Assembly (NCBI GenBank): GCA_019096065.1
Contig: JAGUCH010000001.1
Coordinates: 1,798,001 to 1,862,000, forward strand
Direction: 5' to 3'
DNA: 64,000 nucleotides
Origin: Paracyclopina nana
Lineage: Eukaryota > Arthropoda > Copepoda > Cyclopoida > Cyclopettidae
Shown: positions 9,668 to 18,712 of the stretch, in pieces
Position numbering within the stretch: the stretch's first letter is position 1
Layout: the number at the start of each line of letters is the position of its first letter
Position numbers and translations under genes: made by a program
The notes under the pieces: model-generated
Seen by the model: the letters and a program-made list of their open reading frames with translations, nothing else
The model's database searches: none
What the model was told of the DNA's origin: nothing

Positions 9668-11992
9668 TTACTGTGTCCTCGCAGTGACGGGTTGAGTCAG
9701 GTCTAGCAGGGAGCCCCGAGGGGGACCCTCCATGGCGGGAGCGCTGGGCTGGGTCCCATTCGCGTCAACCGCGCGTGCCTGGGGAAGCGTCTGCTGCAGG
9801 ACCCCGTATAGATCCGTGTATTGCTGGTGAATCGTACGGATCTGGGCCTGGAGGTCCTGATATGCTTGGGTCTCCTTGTCGGGCCGCGTCCACCGGCGGA
9901 GAGCCTTGAGGGGCGATGTCGACTTGTCCGGGGCATCCAAAGGGTCTTTCTCTCCCGTTTCCGAACCATCTTGCACGGTGAAGTCGCTGAGCTCGGTGGC
10001 CGCTCGTTCTCGGTGGTCTCGCTTCCAGCGGGGTCGGCGCCGGAAATCCGGGTGGCCATCATCCTCATCGTCGTCGCCAGGGAACAAGGGTCCGTCGTTA
10101 CCCAGGTTGGCTACCATGCGCCAGGGGAGTTCGACAGCCATGAAGGCAGTGTGCCACAGGCCATACATCAACCACCACCCAAGCCCCCGGCGGCGATACA
10201 GGATAATCATACGGATGATAGAGCCTAGGATGATCTTGATGAGGCCCAGGATCACCAAACCTCCGGTCATGTAGCTCCAGTATTTTCCCACGGTCGAAAA
10301 GAAAGGGATGAGGGCGTTGCCCACCTGGTCAACCATCATGTCGATGTCGTCCTCGGACCAGAGGGTGGTGGCCCCGATCCGCGTGCGGTTGTTCCTCAGG
10401 ACGTTGGACGTCAGAGTGGTGACCACGGCCTCGCGCGCGTGGTACAGCTGCAGGTAGAGGGCGTGCTCGGCCTGCTGCTGGGCGGAGTAGATACCGCCTC
10501 CTAGGCCCCGACCAATCTCGTAGGGGCGTCCATGTTGTCGATCGGAGGTGGGGTCCAATTGCGACGGCGGCGTGCAGGAGTGGATGCTAGGAGTAGCGCA
10601 CATCCAGTGTCCCTGGATCCTCCACTTCACAGGCGTGATGGCGTCGCAGGGTATGATGCTGGGCCGGTCCACCAAGATGAAGGAGAGGGGATCCGCGAAC
10701 CGGGAATGGTTCCCGACCAACACGGGGATCTCCTGCGTGCAGTTAGGGAAGGCACGCGTCATGGCCTGCATCGGGTAGCAGCTGGTGATGTAGGCAACCG
10801 CCCCAGCCCGGGTGACCAAATGGCCGGGCCCGTGGGAGTCGAGCGTGGCGTAGGAGGACCCACCGCTGGCCATGTCCTGCAGCTTGGTGAGCAGGATGCT
10901 CCGCTCATTCTTGCAGATGAGGTCCTGCAGGAATTTGAACCGGTCGTCGAGATGCAGGGCGTGCTCGGCGTGCAGGAAAGCCAGTTGGGTCTGCACGTGA
11001 GCGTGGTGGACCTCTTCCGTCAGGTGGGTTGACGCGGCGATGGGAGCTTCGCCCGGGCGGAGAAGGACGACTGCAAAGTCCCTCAGCTGAGTCCGGAAGA
11101 CCCGCCGCTGGCAGGTCGACTGGACCCCCTTAAGGACGAATCCTGCGTACCTGGATTCCTCCTCGCGGGCAATCAGGAGCAGATCCCCCACCTGACCTAA
11201 CATGGTGGAGTTCTGGTGCGGGTATAGTGAAGCGGGCCCTTGATAGACCTCAGAGGTCTCTTCCATGCAGGTGGTGTCATGAGCTTCCCATACCATGGTG
11301 CCTTCGAGCGTGTCGTGGACGATCTTGTCCCGGTAATTGGCCACGATGTGATTATCGAACACCACTCGTCCAGAGCTGGTGTGTAATTTTCCATAGACAG
11401 CGGTGACAAGGGCGTCGATCCGGGTCTGCTCGTAAGAGCGGTGATACATGACACCGTTGTGGCTGAATGACATGGTCCTGCATCGGTGGTCTCCGTCAAG
11501 GCCCCCTCGAGAGAAGTAAGCCAGGTTGGCGGGCACGTTGAGGGTCACATTCACCCGTTGGCCCTCGACGATCAGGTAGCCCCGTTCCACCGCCTTGCGG
11601 CAGGCCTGGGGCGACACGGTATAGGGCTGGTGGTAAGCAACGATCTGAGTCCCGTAGCTGACGCTGTCGAATCCGCATCTGGTCACTTCGCGGGTCAGGG
11701 TCACGTGGCAACGGTGGGCGGCGACGGGTTTGGTCGTTGCAGTCTGCAGCACCTGCACGGTGATGTTGACAGCCGATTCATAGGTGGTGCCGATATCATC
11801 GCATTCTTCCGGGTCATTCAAGTCGACGCTCTCGTGGGTTGATTTTGGTGACTCGCAGTCAAACACCGTGAAGGTGGCAGCCGGGTCTTCAGGTGGTCCG
11901 TCTCCTCCTTCCTGTAGAGCAGGTTGAGGCCGGGGTTGTGCGCTCGGCACCTCGAGTAGTAGAGTGAACGTCATCAGTATTGTGAAGTACAT
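9668..11992 (-). CDS. env: Env glycoprotein, chuvirus-like
   Basis: Membrane glycoprotein of about 774 aa expected on the virion surface. I start it at the ATG at 11992 because a strong acceptor (ctctcttttccag, ending at 11998) lies five bases upstream, as for a spliced env mRNA. The open frame itself runs back to 12100. A signal peptide (tfTLLLEVPSA region) follows the start at once. The ectodomain has many Cys and N-glycosylation sites. A transmembrane helix lies near residues 572-596, followed by a long (about 175 aa) charged tail with an acidic DDDEDD patch and a basic stretch. The FDC start, the spacing of paired Cys, the CG motif, and the later cATP..i..C..P..LdP block match my knowledge of chuvirus (Jingchuvirales) glycoproteins and their copies in LTR elements. 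That assignment is from memory of the family and needs a profile search. No frame break was seen. Confidence 0.8.
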   Translation of the reverse strand: MYFTILMTFTLLLEVPSAQPRPQPALQEGGDGPPEDPAATFTVFDCESPKSTHESVDLNDPEECDDIGTTYESAVNITVQVLQTATTKPVAAHRCHVTLTREVTRCGFDSVSYGTQIVAYHQPYTVSPQACRKAVERGYLIVEGQRVNVTLNVPANLAYFSRGGLDGDHRCRTMSFSHNGVMYHRSYEQTRIDALVTAVYGKLHTSSGRVVFDNHIVANYRDKIVHDTLEGTMVWEAHDTTCMEETSEVYQGPASLYPHQNSTMLGQVGDLLLIAREEESRYAGFVLKGVQSTCQRRVFRTQLRDFAVVLLRPGEAPIAASTHLTEEVHHAHVQTQLAFLHAEHALHLDDRFKFLQDLICKNERSILLTKLQDMASGGSSYATLDSHGPGHLVTRAGAVAYITSCYPMQAMTRAFPNCTQEIPVLVGNHSRFADPLSFILVDRPSIIPCDAITPVKWRIQGHWMCATPSIHSCTPPSQLDPTSDRQHGRPYEIGRGLGGGIYSAQQQAEHALYLQLYHAREAVVTTLTSNVLRNNRTRIGATTLWSEDDIDMMVDQVGNALIPFFSTVGKYWSYMTGGLVILGLIKIILGSIIRMIILYRRRGLGWWLMYGLWHTAFMAVELPWRMVANLGNDGPLFPGDDDEDDGHPDFRRRPRWKRDHRERAATELSDFTVQDGSETGEKDPLDAPDKSTSPLKALRRWTRPDKETQAYQDLQAQIRTIHQQYTDLYGVLQQTLPQARAVDANGTQPSAPAMEGPPRGSLLDLTQPVTARTQ

Positions 11993-11997
11993 TGCTT

Positions 11998-12016
11998 CTG
12001 GAAAAGAGAGTAAAGG
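11998..12016 (-). promoter_or_regulatory. splice acceptor for env mRNA
   Basis: On the minus strand a pyrimidine run ending ctctcttttccag lies immediately upstream of AAGCAATG, whose ATG is the preferred env start. This implies a subgenomic spliced env transcript. The matching donor in the leader or gag was not identified. Confidence 0.6.
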
Positions 12017-12293
12017 AAACGTGTTGACATGCTGCCTCATTATTGTACACCTGCCGGTTTGTGCTGCTATTATTTCTTTATTAATTGCGCTTTCTTTCAA
12101 GCCGCAGAATTTTCAAAGTATACTTAGGGGGGCCCCCAAAATTTTGCGGCCGTCTTTTCGTTGTGCTGCTCATTCTTCTACTATTCTGTGCTTGAAGCAC
12201 TGCTCGAATTTGTTGGTGTAGCAAAATCATCATTTTCAGAATCGCTCATTTCAGGCAGTGGCCTGAATTGTGGCATCGTGACCGTAGGCTGTG

Positions 12294-15200
12294 CTACCAG
12301 GGGTCTGTATGGCGGCATATTGATTGGTGCCAGCGGAGGTAGCTCTGGATCTGGTTGATCTGATTTTTGGCCTGAGCGTGATCTGGTTCTGGTTGCAGGA
12401 GATGATGCTCCATGGGCAACTTCAACTTCGGCCCCAGGAAATCTGCTGTTTCTTGTTGCAGCATTTCCGCCTGGGTCCTACGTTTTTTTGTACCGTGCTT
12501 CCCGAGGTGACGGTGCTGATACCGTTTCGTGGCCGGTTGTTGGGAGCTCGATGTTGTTCTCACTGTCGCCTTCATCATCGGAAGGAGCGCAACATCTTCA
12601 GCAAACTCATCACCTCGCATGGATAGATCTGCATTGGCTGGCGGCGGGTTGCCGGCATTGCCATCGTGGGCATCTTCCGCCGTTGCCCGGTACAATTTGA
12701 GCCTGTCGATCGAGACGACCTCGGACTTCTTTCGAATCCATGAGGGGTCAGGCAAGATCTCGAAGGTCACGTCGTTGACCTTCCTAAGTATGGTCCAGGG
12801 GCCTGACCAGAAGGTTTGGAGCTTCTTGGAGATGTGGCGGGCCACGGTGGGCGTGTACAGCCACACCTGTTGCCCCGGGACATACGTCGTTTTGTCCTTG
12901 TGGTAGGCCATCCTTTGTCGGTTGATCGATGTGGCCATGTTCTTTCGGGCCCATTCGTGGGCTGCCTGGATTCGAGCCTTGAGGGCCTGGGCAACTTGCC
13001 CGGCCTCAGAGGCCTCTCTCAGAAGTGGTTGGGGGTCTCCAAACAGAAGGTCCAGTTGCGAGGTGGCAGGCCGCCCAAATAGCAGTTCATACGGGGCGTA
13101 GCCGGTCATGCGGCATTTGGTGGTGCGCATGATGAACAGGGCGACGGGCAGTACTTCCTTCCAGCGGGATGGTCGCCCGCAGACCAGTTTGGCCAGGAGG
13201 CCGTTGAGGTCCCGGTGGGCCAGTTCAACCCAGTTAGACTTAGGGTTGTAGGCCGGCGTGGTGGAGTGCCGGACACCTAGTGCTTTGGCTACTTGCTGGA
13301 ACAGGGCGGCGGTGAAGTGGGTGCCCCGGTCAGAATGGAGGTTCTCCATTAGCCCATATCGCGGGATGATCTCTGAGGTCAGGAACCTCACGGCGGTGTC
13401 AGCGCTGGCCGAGGCGCATGGGAAAGCCTCGATCCATCGGCTGAAGAGGTCGCGTACGGTGAAGAGGTACTGATGTCCGTCGACAGGGGGCTTGAGGGGC
13501 CCCACGTAGTCGATGGCGACCCTTTGCCAGGGATAGCCCGCCCGGTGAGAATGTAGTGAGTGTCGTTGGTCCGCGGTCTCCGGCTGATGTTTCTGGCAGG
13601 TGCGGCAGGTAGCCACGACCTCCGCGGCAACTCGGGTGGCGTTAGGCATGTAGAACCGGCGGGAGACCCGGTCAACAGTGGTGTCTCTGCCCTGATGGCC
13701 CATGGTTTCGTGAATGTGCCTCACTAGCCCTTCTTCCGAGGACCGAGGAACCACGACCAGGTGGCGAGCCTCTCGGCCTTGTCCTTCTTCCTTCTTGTAC
13801 CGAAGGAGGCCTTGATCATCCAGGTAGAGGCTGTCAAAGAGGCCCAGCAGGATCTTGCCTCGATGGGAGGCGGCCTCTTTGTGCTCAGGGCTCGGTCGGC
13901 TCTGCTGGCTGATCAGTCGCCGCACCAGTTGCAAATCCTCGTCCTCTGTTTGCCCCTGGATCCACTCGGCGGGGTTGGCCATGTCCAGGGCAGCCTCGGC
14001 CGAGGCTATCATCGCTTGGACGCCCGCGCAGCTCTCATTGGACACGTCCGTGCCCTCGGTGTCGGTGACGTGCTCGGCGCGACTCAGGGCGTCGGCGTTG
14101 GCGTGCTTGGTTCCGGCCCGGTGGACGACCTTGAAGTCAAACTGGCTGATGGTCTCCAACCACCGGGCAAGCATGCTACGGGGCTCCTCCATGGTGCGAA
14201 TCCATTGCAGAGCGGCATGGTCCGTGCGGAGGATGAAAGGCCGATATTGGAGGTAATACCGCCACTTGCGCAGCCAGATGATGACGGCAGCGAGTTCCCC
14301 TTGGGTGGCGGAGTAGTTAGCCTGGCTCCGTGTCAGCTTCTTGGCCCCGAAGAGGATGACTCGCTCCTTTCCCCCTTGTACTTGCGACAGGACGGCCCCC
14401 ACGCACTGGTTGTCCCCGCTCCAGTCGGTGTCCAGGATGAATGGCTGCGGGCTCTCAAAATCGGGGAAAGCCAGGATGGGCGCCCTGCACAGCCGCTTCT
14501 TGAGCTCCTCAAAAGCGGCAACGTATTCCAGCGAGGGTTCGAACTCGGCGGTATCGGGGACGTCTTCTTCCCGGCTGAGTTTGTCTGTCAAAGCCTTGGC
14601 GACCTTCTGGTAATCCTTGATGAAGGACCGGTAATAGCCGCACTTTCCCAGGAAGATGCGTAGCTGCCGCCGGGTCCGTGGCAGGGGCCACTTCTTGACC
14701 ACGTCGATGTACTCGGGGACCACAGAGAGGCCCTCAGGCGTGATGACGTGCCCCAGGTACGTGATGCGACGGCGGAACAGGTGGCATTTGGATGGTTGCA
14801 GTTTGAGGCCAGCCCGTTGGTGGGCGTCCAGTACCCGTTGCAGGTGGCCGAAGTGAGATTCTACATCGCGGCTGTGGATCAGCACATCGTCGAGGTATGG
14901 CAAGGCAATGTCGTATGGGATCCCTTCCAAGACCCGCTGGATGAGGCGCGCATACGTTCGGGGCGCGTTGGTGAGGCCGAACGGCATGTAGGCGAATGCG
15001 TACGTTGAGTGATTGGCTGCGAATGCTGTCTTCGGGATGTCCTCGGCCCTCACGGGAACGTGGTGAAAGGCTCCCGTCGTATCCAGGGTAGAGAATACTT
15101 GCGAGTGCGCCAGCCGATTGAGGTTATCCCGAATGTCGCCAATGGGATGCGTGTCGACGATGGTTACCTTGTTCAGTGCGCAGTAATCTACGCACCACCG

Positions 15201-16406
15201 GGTCTTCCCATTCTTCTTGGTGACCGGGACCAGCGGCGCGCACCAGGGCGACTGAATAGGGACGATGATGCCTTCCTGGAGCCATTTCTGGACTTGTTCT
15301 TCTAGCGACTTCTGCAAGTGCGGGTTGATGGGCCGCCGGCGGATGTTAATGGGCTGAGTACCCGGGATGATATCGATGCGGTGCTCGGCCAAGTCGGTTT
15401 GGCCCGAGGACCCATCGAGGCTGAAGGTGTCCTGGTATTGTAGCAGCAGGGCCAAGGTGCGAGCCTTCAGCTGAGGGGTGCTCAAGATGTCGTTGTTTTC
15501 TAGGTCGAATTCTTGAATGAAGATTTGGGCCATCTCGGCCGTGTACTGGCCCTGCGGCCGGGTTTGGGCCCCCTCGAGCTTGGCTACGTAGCTTCCAGCT
15601 GCTAGCTTGGCCACGGTGGGTACTCGCCTCAAGCCTTCAACTTGCCCGTACCGGGTGTTGTTGTGGATAATGAGAGGCTCTGCGGTAGTGTTGATAACCC
15701 CGACAACGCAGTTGCCCTTTTCATCTGGTCGGATGAGGGCTCGCTGCCAGGGGTGCAGCTCAGTGGCCTCCATGAAGTCCCCTGATCCTTCAACAATCCC
15801 ATCGATGTGCGGCGATCGGGTCCAGGTGGGGATTTTTGCGGGAATGGCGCAACAAGACATTGGCCCCACTGTGGTTTCACCCCGTATGTAGACGGCATGG
15901 ACGTTGATTGCGCGACTGTCATTTTCATTAAGTGTCCCCCCTGCCAACTTGATCATTCGTCCTCGAATGCGGAGCGAGTTGGCACTATGTAGCTGGTCGA
16001 TGTCGTGGGCCTTCATGAAGGGCCCCGACAGGTTGACGTCCATGGTGAGGTTAGCTATGACAGCTGGTCGAAATAGGAAAGGTTGCGGGTAGGTGCCAAT
16101 GTGAAGCATCAATGGCTTTGGTACCTCGCCGAGTATTTCTAGAGATTGATTTTGGCCCGCTGTGTTGACAGTTTCTCCTATCAGGGGCGCAAGTTGAGCT
16201 TTTGTGAACCCTAACTTGGTTGCAAGCGTGGAGGAGATGACCGACCTCCACGTATTACCGCTGTCGATGAGTGCTCTTGATTTGACGTTGTTGAGGCGTA
16301 TTGGAACTTCAGATACGTATGATTTATTAATGTTGGAAATATGGGCGAGGAATGATCGGGCCTTGTCAGATGTGAACGTGTTTGGTGAGGTGATGGATGG
16401 TTCCAT
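12294..16406 (-). CDS. pol: Pol polyprotein (protease, RT, RNase H, integrase)
   Basis: 1370 aa from the first ATG, but normally made as Gag-Pol by a -1 frameshift (see the signal at 16412-16445). Aspartic protease motif DSG is at residues 48-50. Reverse transcriptase spans about 345-560 with LDT around 441-443 and the catalytic YLDD at 504-507. RNase H spans about 650-775 with D661, E704 and D729. The integrase HHCC finger uses His near 899/904 and C934/C937. The integrase catalytic triad is D966, D1026, E1061 (DD35E spacing). The end has a gypsy-type SIDRLKLY block and a charged tail. All catalytic residues are present and the frame is unbroken, so the enzyme set looks functional. It copies genomic RNA and integrates the DNA into host chromatin. 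Confidence 0.93.
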   Translation of the reverse strand: MEPSITSPNTFTSDKARSFLAHISNINKSYVSEVPIRLNNVKSRALIDSGNTWRSVISSTLATKLGFTKAQLAPLIGETVNTAGQNQSLEILGEVPKPLMLHIGTYPQPFLFRPAVIANLTMDVNLSGPFMKAHDIDQLHSANSLRIRGRMIKLAGGTLNENDSRAINVHAVYIRGETTVGPMSCCAIPAKIPTWTRSPHIDGIVEGSGDFMEATELHPWQRALIRPDEKGNCVVGVINTTAEPLIIHNNTRYGQVEGLRRVPTVAKLAAGSYVAKLEGAQTRPQGQYTAEMAQIFIQEFDLENNDILSTPQLKARTLALLLQYQDTFSLDGSSGQTDLAEHRIDIIPGTQPINIRRRPINPHLQKSLEEQVQKWLQEGIIVPIQSPWCAPLVPVTKKNGKTRWCVDYCALNKVTIVDTHPIGDIRDNLNRLAHSQVFSTLDTTGAFHHVPVRAEDIPKTAFAANHSTYAFAYMPFGLTNAPRTYARLIQRVLEGIPYDIALPYLDDVLIHSRDVESHFGHLQRVLDAHQRAGLKLQPSKCHLFRRRITYLGHVITPEGLSVVPEYIDVVKKWPLPRTRRQLRIFLGKCGYYRSFIKDYQKVAKALTDKLSREEDVPDTAEFEPSLEYVAAFEELKKRLCRAPILAFPDFESPQPFILDTDWSGDNQCVGAVLSQVQGGKERVILFGAKKLTRSQANYSATQGELAAVIIWLRKWRYYLQYRPFILRTDHAALQWIRTMEEPRSMLARWLETISQFDFKVVHRAGTKHANADALSRAEHVTDTEGTDVSNESCAGVQAMIASAEAALDMANPAEWIQGQTEDEDLQLVRRLISQQSRPSPEHKEAASHRGKILLGLFDSLYLDDQGLLRYKKEEGQGREARHLVVVPRSSEEGLVRHIHETMGHQGRDTTVDRVSRRFYMPNATRVAAEVVATCRTCQKHQPETADQRHSLHSHRAGYPWQRVAIDYVGPLKPPVDGHQYLFTVRDLFSRWIEAFPCASASADTAVRFLTSEIIPRYGLMENLHSDRGTHFTAALFQQVAKALGVRHSTTPAYNPKSNWVELAHRDLNGLLAKLVCGRPSRWKEVLPVALFIMRTTKCRMTGYAPYELLFGRPATSQLDLLFGDPQPLLREASEAGQVAQALKARIQAAHEWARKNMATSINRQRMAYHKDKTTYVPGQQVWLYTPTVARHISKKLQTFWSGPWTILRKVNDVTFEILPDPSWIRKKSEVVSIDRLKLYRATAEDAHDGNAGNPPPANADLSMRGDEFAEDVALLPMMKATVRTTSSSQQPATKRYQHRHLGKHGTKKRRTQAEMLQQETADFLGPKLKLPMEHHLLQPEPDHAQAKNQINQIQSYLRWHQSICRHTDPW

Positions 16407-16411
16407 TGATG

Positions 16412-16445
16412 GCCGGTCCCTTAGGACCGGCTGGCTCCGTTTTTT
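16412..16445 (-). promoter_or_regulatory. gag-pol -1 ribosomal frameshift signal
   Basis: On the minus strand the heptamer A AAA AAC (16445-16439) is in the gag frame as a canonical slippery site. A 7-nt spacer follows, then a perfect 8-bp hairpin, GCCGGTCC pairing with GGACCGGC (16424-16431 with 16412-16419). The four-base loop TAAG contains the gag stop codon. The shifted frame is open straight into pol. Confidence 0.88.
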
Positions 16446-17353
16446 GGCGCCTCCCAGGTGTAGGCGTCCACGGGGGCACTGGCCACATGTGCGATGGCCG
16501 CGTTGCGATATTTATTATATTCTTGGGGCGAGACCGGCGGGGCGGCGTGGTATGGATTGTTATTGCCACGCCCGCGGCCGCCACGTCCCCGGCCCCGGAA
16601 TCCTCCTCGCCCTCGTTGGCTGTTTGGGCGTTGGTTGGTGCATTGAGCCTTGAGATGGCCGTAGCCGCCGCAACCGTAGCATCTCATGTTAGCCTTGTCA
16701 CCTAGAGCGGCGATGATCTTGGCGACGTCGGGTTGGTCTGGGGTGCCCTCTTGGGTGATTTGCATGATGCCCCCTTGCCCCAGGGGGTTGGCCTTGCCGC
16801 CGGCTAATCCTACCAGGCACTCCTTGGAGGATGCATTGGAAGCGGCCTCCGTCAGCGTATCATATTTGCTGGCGATTACCAGCCAGCGTGTCTGGGGGTC
16901 CCGCAGATTGATAGTGAACTTCCTAATGACCTCTGGATCCTTGTCGACCTTGGCGCACCGCGGTGCATCATTGGCGAAAGCCCTCAGGTAGAGCGACTTG
17001 AGGCGTGCCGCCCAGGTCATTACGGATTCATGGGGACCCTGCGCGGCGGTGTCGTATGCCACCCTGGCGGCCTCTTGGGCCGACTCGTCCACGAAGGCCT
17101 TCTCAAGGTCGTCGAGGTAGTGCTTGTAGGTGTACGTATTATCGCCCGACTTCTTGTCGATGGAGTTGATCATTTCCAACGCAAGGCCGACAATAGATGC
17201 CTTGATCAGCATCTTCTTGGTGACTTCAGGCTCTATCGAGTCCTCGAATTGGGACTCGATGTGCATCCGCCATTGCTGGAAGGAGCGGCTGTCTGTCTCG
17301 CGGAGCAGTTGGAGTTGTTGAGGCCGACGCTGAACAGCAGCGTTGGCTCTCAT
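16421..17353 (-). CDS. gag: Gag polyprotein with CCHC zinc knuckle
   Basis: About 310 aa from the first ATG at 17353. The open frame extends eight more codons upstream to a GTG, with an in-frame stop shortly before it. The N-terminal two thirds is the helical capsid-type region with a W-x(n)-Y/F pattern typical of gypsy gag. A perfect zinc knuckle (C-x2-C-x4-H-x4-C, CYGCGGYGHLKAQC) lies at about residues 225-238. An Arg/Gly-rich RGG tail follows, for RNA binding. Gag forms the particle and packages genomic RNA. The stop codon sits in the loop of the frameshift hairpin, and pol follows at once. Confidence 0.9.
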   Translation of the reverse strand: MRANAAVQRRPQQLQLLRETDSRSFQQWRMHIESQFEDSIEPEVTKKMLIKASIVGLALEMINSIDKKSGDNTYTYKHYLDDLEKAFVDESAQEAARVAYDTAAQGPHESVMTWAARLKSLYLRAFANDAPRCAKVDKDPEVIRKFTINLRDPQTRWLVIASKYDTLTEAASNASSKECLVGLAGGKANPLGQGGIMQITQEGTPDQPDVAKIIAALGDKANMRCYGCGGYGHLKAQCTNQRPNSQRGRGGFRGRGRGGRGRGNNNPYHAAPPVSPQEYNKYRNAAIAHVASAPVDAYTWEAPKNGASRS

Positions 17354-18379
17354 TTGGCGGTTGACCTCAAGGGCCACTGCAGCAGCTATATCTTGTGGTG
17401 GCTGGGCCTATGCGTGGGGGAGAAGAGTGAGCTTTCGGTCTTTTGTGAGAATGTGCTATTATAATTACCATGGTGGTCTACGATTCAACAATGAAGTGAG
17501 TTGTGATTACTGTTAACTGGGGGAAAGCCCGAAAGGAACTGATGGCTATTCCCCACCAGCGCGGTCTTATATATCCGCCAACGCGCTCGCAGGTCGCTGC
17601 AGAGGGTTGTGGCGTGACATTTATTGATTGTTTACTGACCACCGAAAATGCCACGCTGGTGTCACATTTCTCGTTATCGTTTATTTGACCGTGACCCGCA
17701 CGTGGTGACCAGCTTTAGCTTCAGTGGAATCCTGATAGCTCGCAGCTGTTGATCCGCTACCGGTCATGTGGTCACCACGCGGTCATGAGCTTCTATCCTC
17801 CTTCTCCACCCCTTTATTTGTACATTGTCATGGGGTGGCCGGCTCCAGCATTCACTGAAATCCAAATGATTTGCGACTGGTGTTAGCAGCCCCGACCATT
17901 CGGCCATTGTCCCCCCATAACAATTACTATTTGATCACCTGCAGTTGGAATTTGCCCGTGAGTTGACCGGCCCTAGCTTAACTAGGATCTACAATGATTT
18001 GCACCAGCGTTGGCCGGGCTGACCATTCGGCCGCTGGCTCTCACGGACAATCCCTTTGATTGTTATTTGATAGCTTTTTGATTGTTTGCAGCTGCAGCTA
18101 TTGCAGAGTGATCTTTGCCCTTTTGCTCTGGTCTGAGCTTCACATTTTTACATTTTTAGCCACCACTATTTTACTTTTTATAGTCAACTGCCTTTTATGC
18201 TCTCAGCATTAATCTCTCTTTACTTCGTGGCTTGCACGTAGGTTCATGTTCTGGCAGTTGACTTGAGCATGATATTATTTGAGCAGCACTATTATCCCTT
18301 TTGTACTTATTGTGTATACTTAGCACTTATAGCTTCCGGCAGGATGTACTTAATGGGTAGTGGAGTGATGAAATCACAG
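17354..18379 (-). other. 5' leader of the Ty3 element
   Basis: About 1 kb between the primer-binding site and the gag start. No long open frame is seen. It probably carries the packaging signal and the donor for env splicing, but I could not pick out a convincing gtaagt donor. Confidence 0.5.
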
Positions 18380-18397
18380 GTCCAACGACCCGCGCCA
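18380..18397 (-). other. primer-binding site of the Ty3 element
   Basis: Two bases inside the 5' LTR, the minus strand reads TGGCGCGGGTCGTTGGAC. It begins TGG, complementary to a tRNA CCA end whose discriminator base would be G. I could not assign the tRNA with confidence. Confidence 0.7.
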
Positions 18398-18399
18398 TC

Positions 18400-18644
18400 T
18401 GTAGTAGGTCGAGATATACTACTGTGACTTATCAAGCCACTACTCGTATCTAGGCTACGTCAAGCGGGGACGGGCCTGGAGGCTAGCAGAGGTCAGTCTT
18501 TGGGCCGCAGACAACACGTGTCAATGCGGTGAATTTATTTCCTTTACTGATGATCACACTATACTACTCGTTATACTACCGCGCGCCCGAGGCGAGCGCG
18601 CGCAGCGAGCGGTCGACCCGTAGGCCGACACGCTCCCTGCTACA
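18400..18644 (-). repeat. 5' LTR of the Ty3 element
   Basis: 245 bp with the same sequence as 9405-9649 as far as I can see by eye. It carries the promoter for the minus-strand genes. No obvious TATA motif in the minus orientation was selected. Confidence 0.92.
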
Positions 18645-18648
18645 GTGG
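18645..18648 (+). repeat. target-site duplication GTGG, right copy
   Basis: GTGG follows the right LTR and matches 9401-9404. Confidence 0.6.
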
Positions 18649-18702
18649 TTAGAGCATTGGATTGCTAATCCAACTGTCTAAAGTTCAAACCTTGGATGAT
18701 CC
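18649..18702 (+). pseudogene. tRNA-like sequence 2, 3' part (anticodon-like GCT)
   Basis: This continues the half tRNA at 9387-9404. Together they give 72 nt with a perfect D stem (GCTC/GAGC) and a perfect 5-bp anticodon stem (TTGGA/TCCAA) around a loop whose anticodon would be GCT (18664-18666). A B-box-like agttcaaacct and a T6 terminator (18707-18712) follow. The acceptor arms do not pair, and a Ser(GCT) tRNA would need a long variable arm, which is absent. I therefore call it a tRNA pseudogene or tRNA-derived SINE, cut between its A and B boxes by the retroelement. Confidence 0.55.
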
Positions 18703-18712
18703 TCTCTTTTTT

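Larger units (their letters stand above)
9405..18644 (-). mobile_element. complete Ty3-type endogenous retrovirus, 9.24 kb
   Basis: The element is bounded by two identical 245-bp LTRs that start TG and end CA, with a 4-bp target duplication. Read on the minus strand the order is 5' LTR (18400-18644), primer-binding site, gag, pol (protease, RT, RNase H, integrase), env, polypurine tract, 3' LTR (9405-9649). All three genes are open. With no difference seen between the LTRs, the insertion is evolutionarily very recent. It is clearly more GC-rich than the surrounding host DNA. Gag, Pol order and motifs place it in Ty3/gypsy (Metaviridae). Confidence 0.93.

Noticed and set aside
13761-14663. 300-codon plus-strand frame
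   Set aside because: It is a mirror frame of the minus-strand pol gene, which carries clear RT and RNase H motifs.
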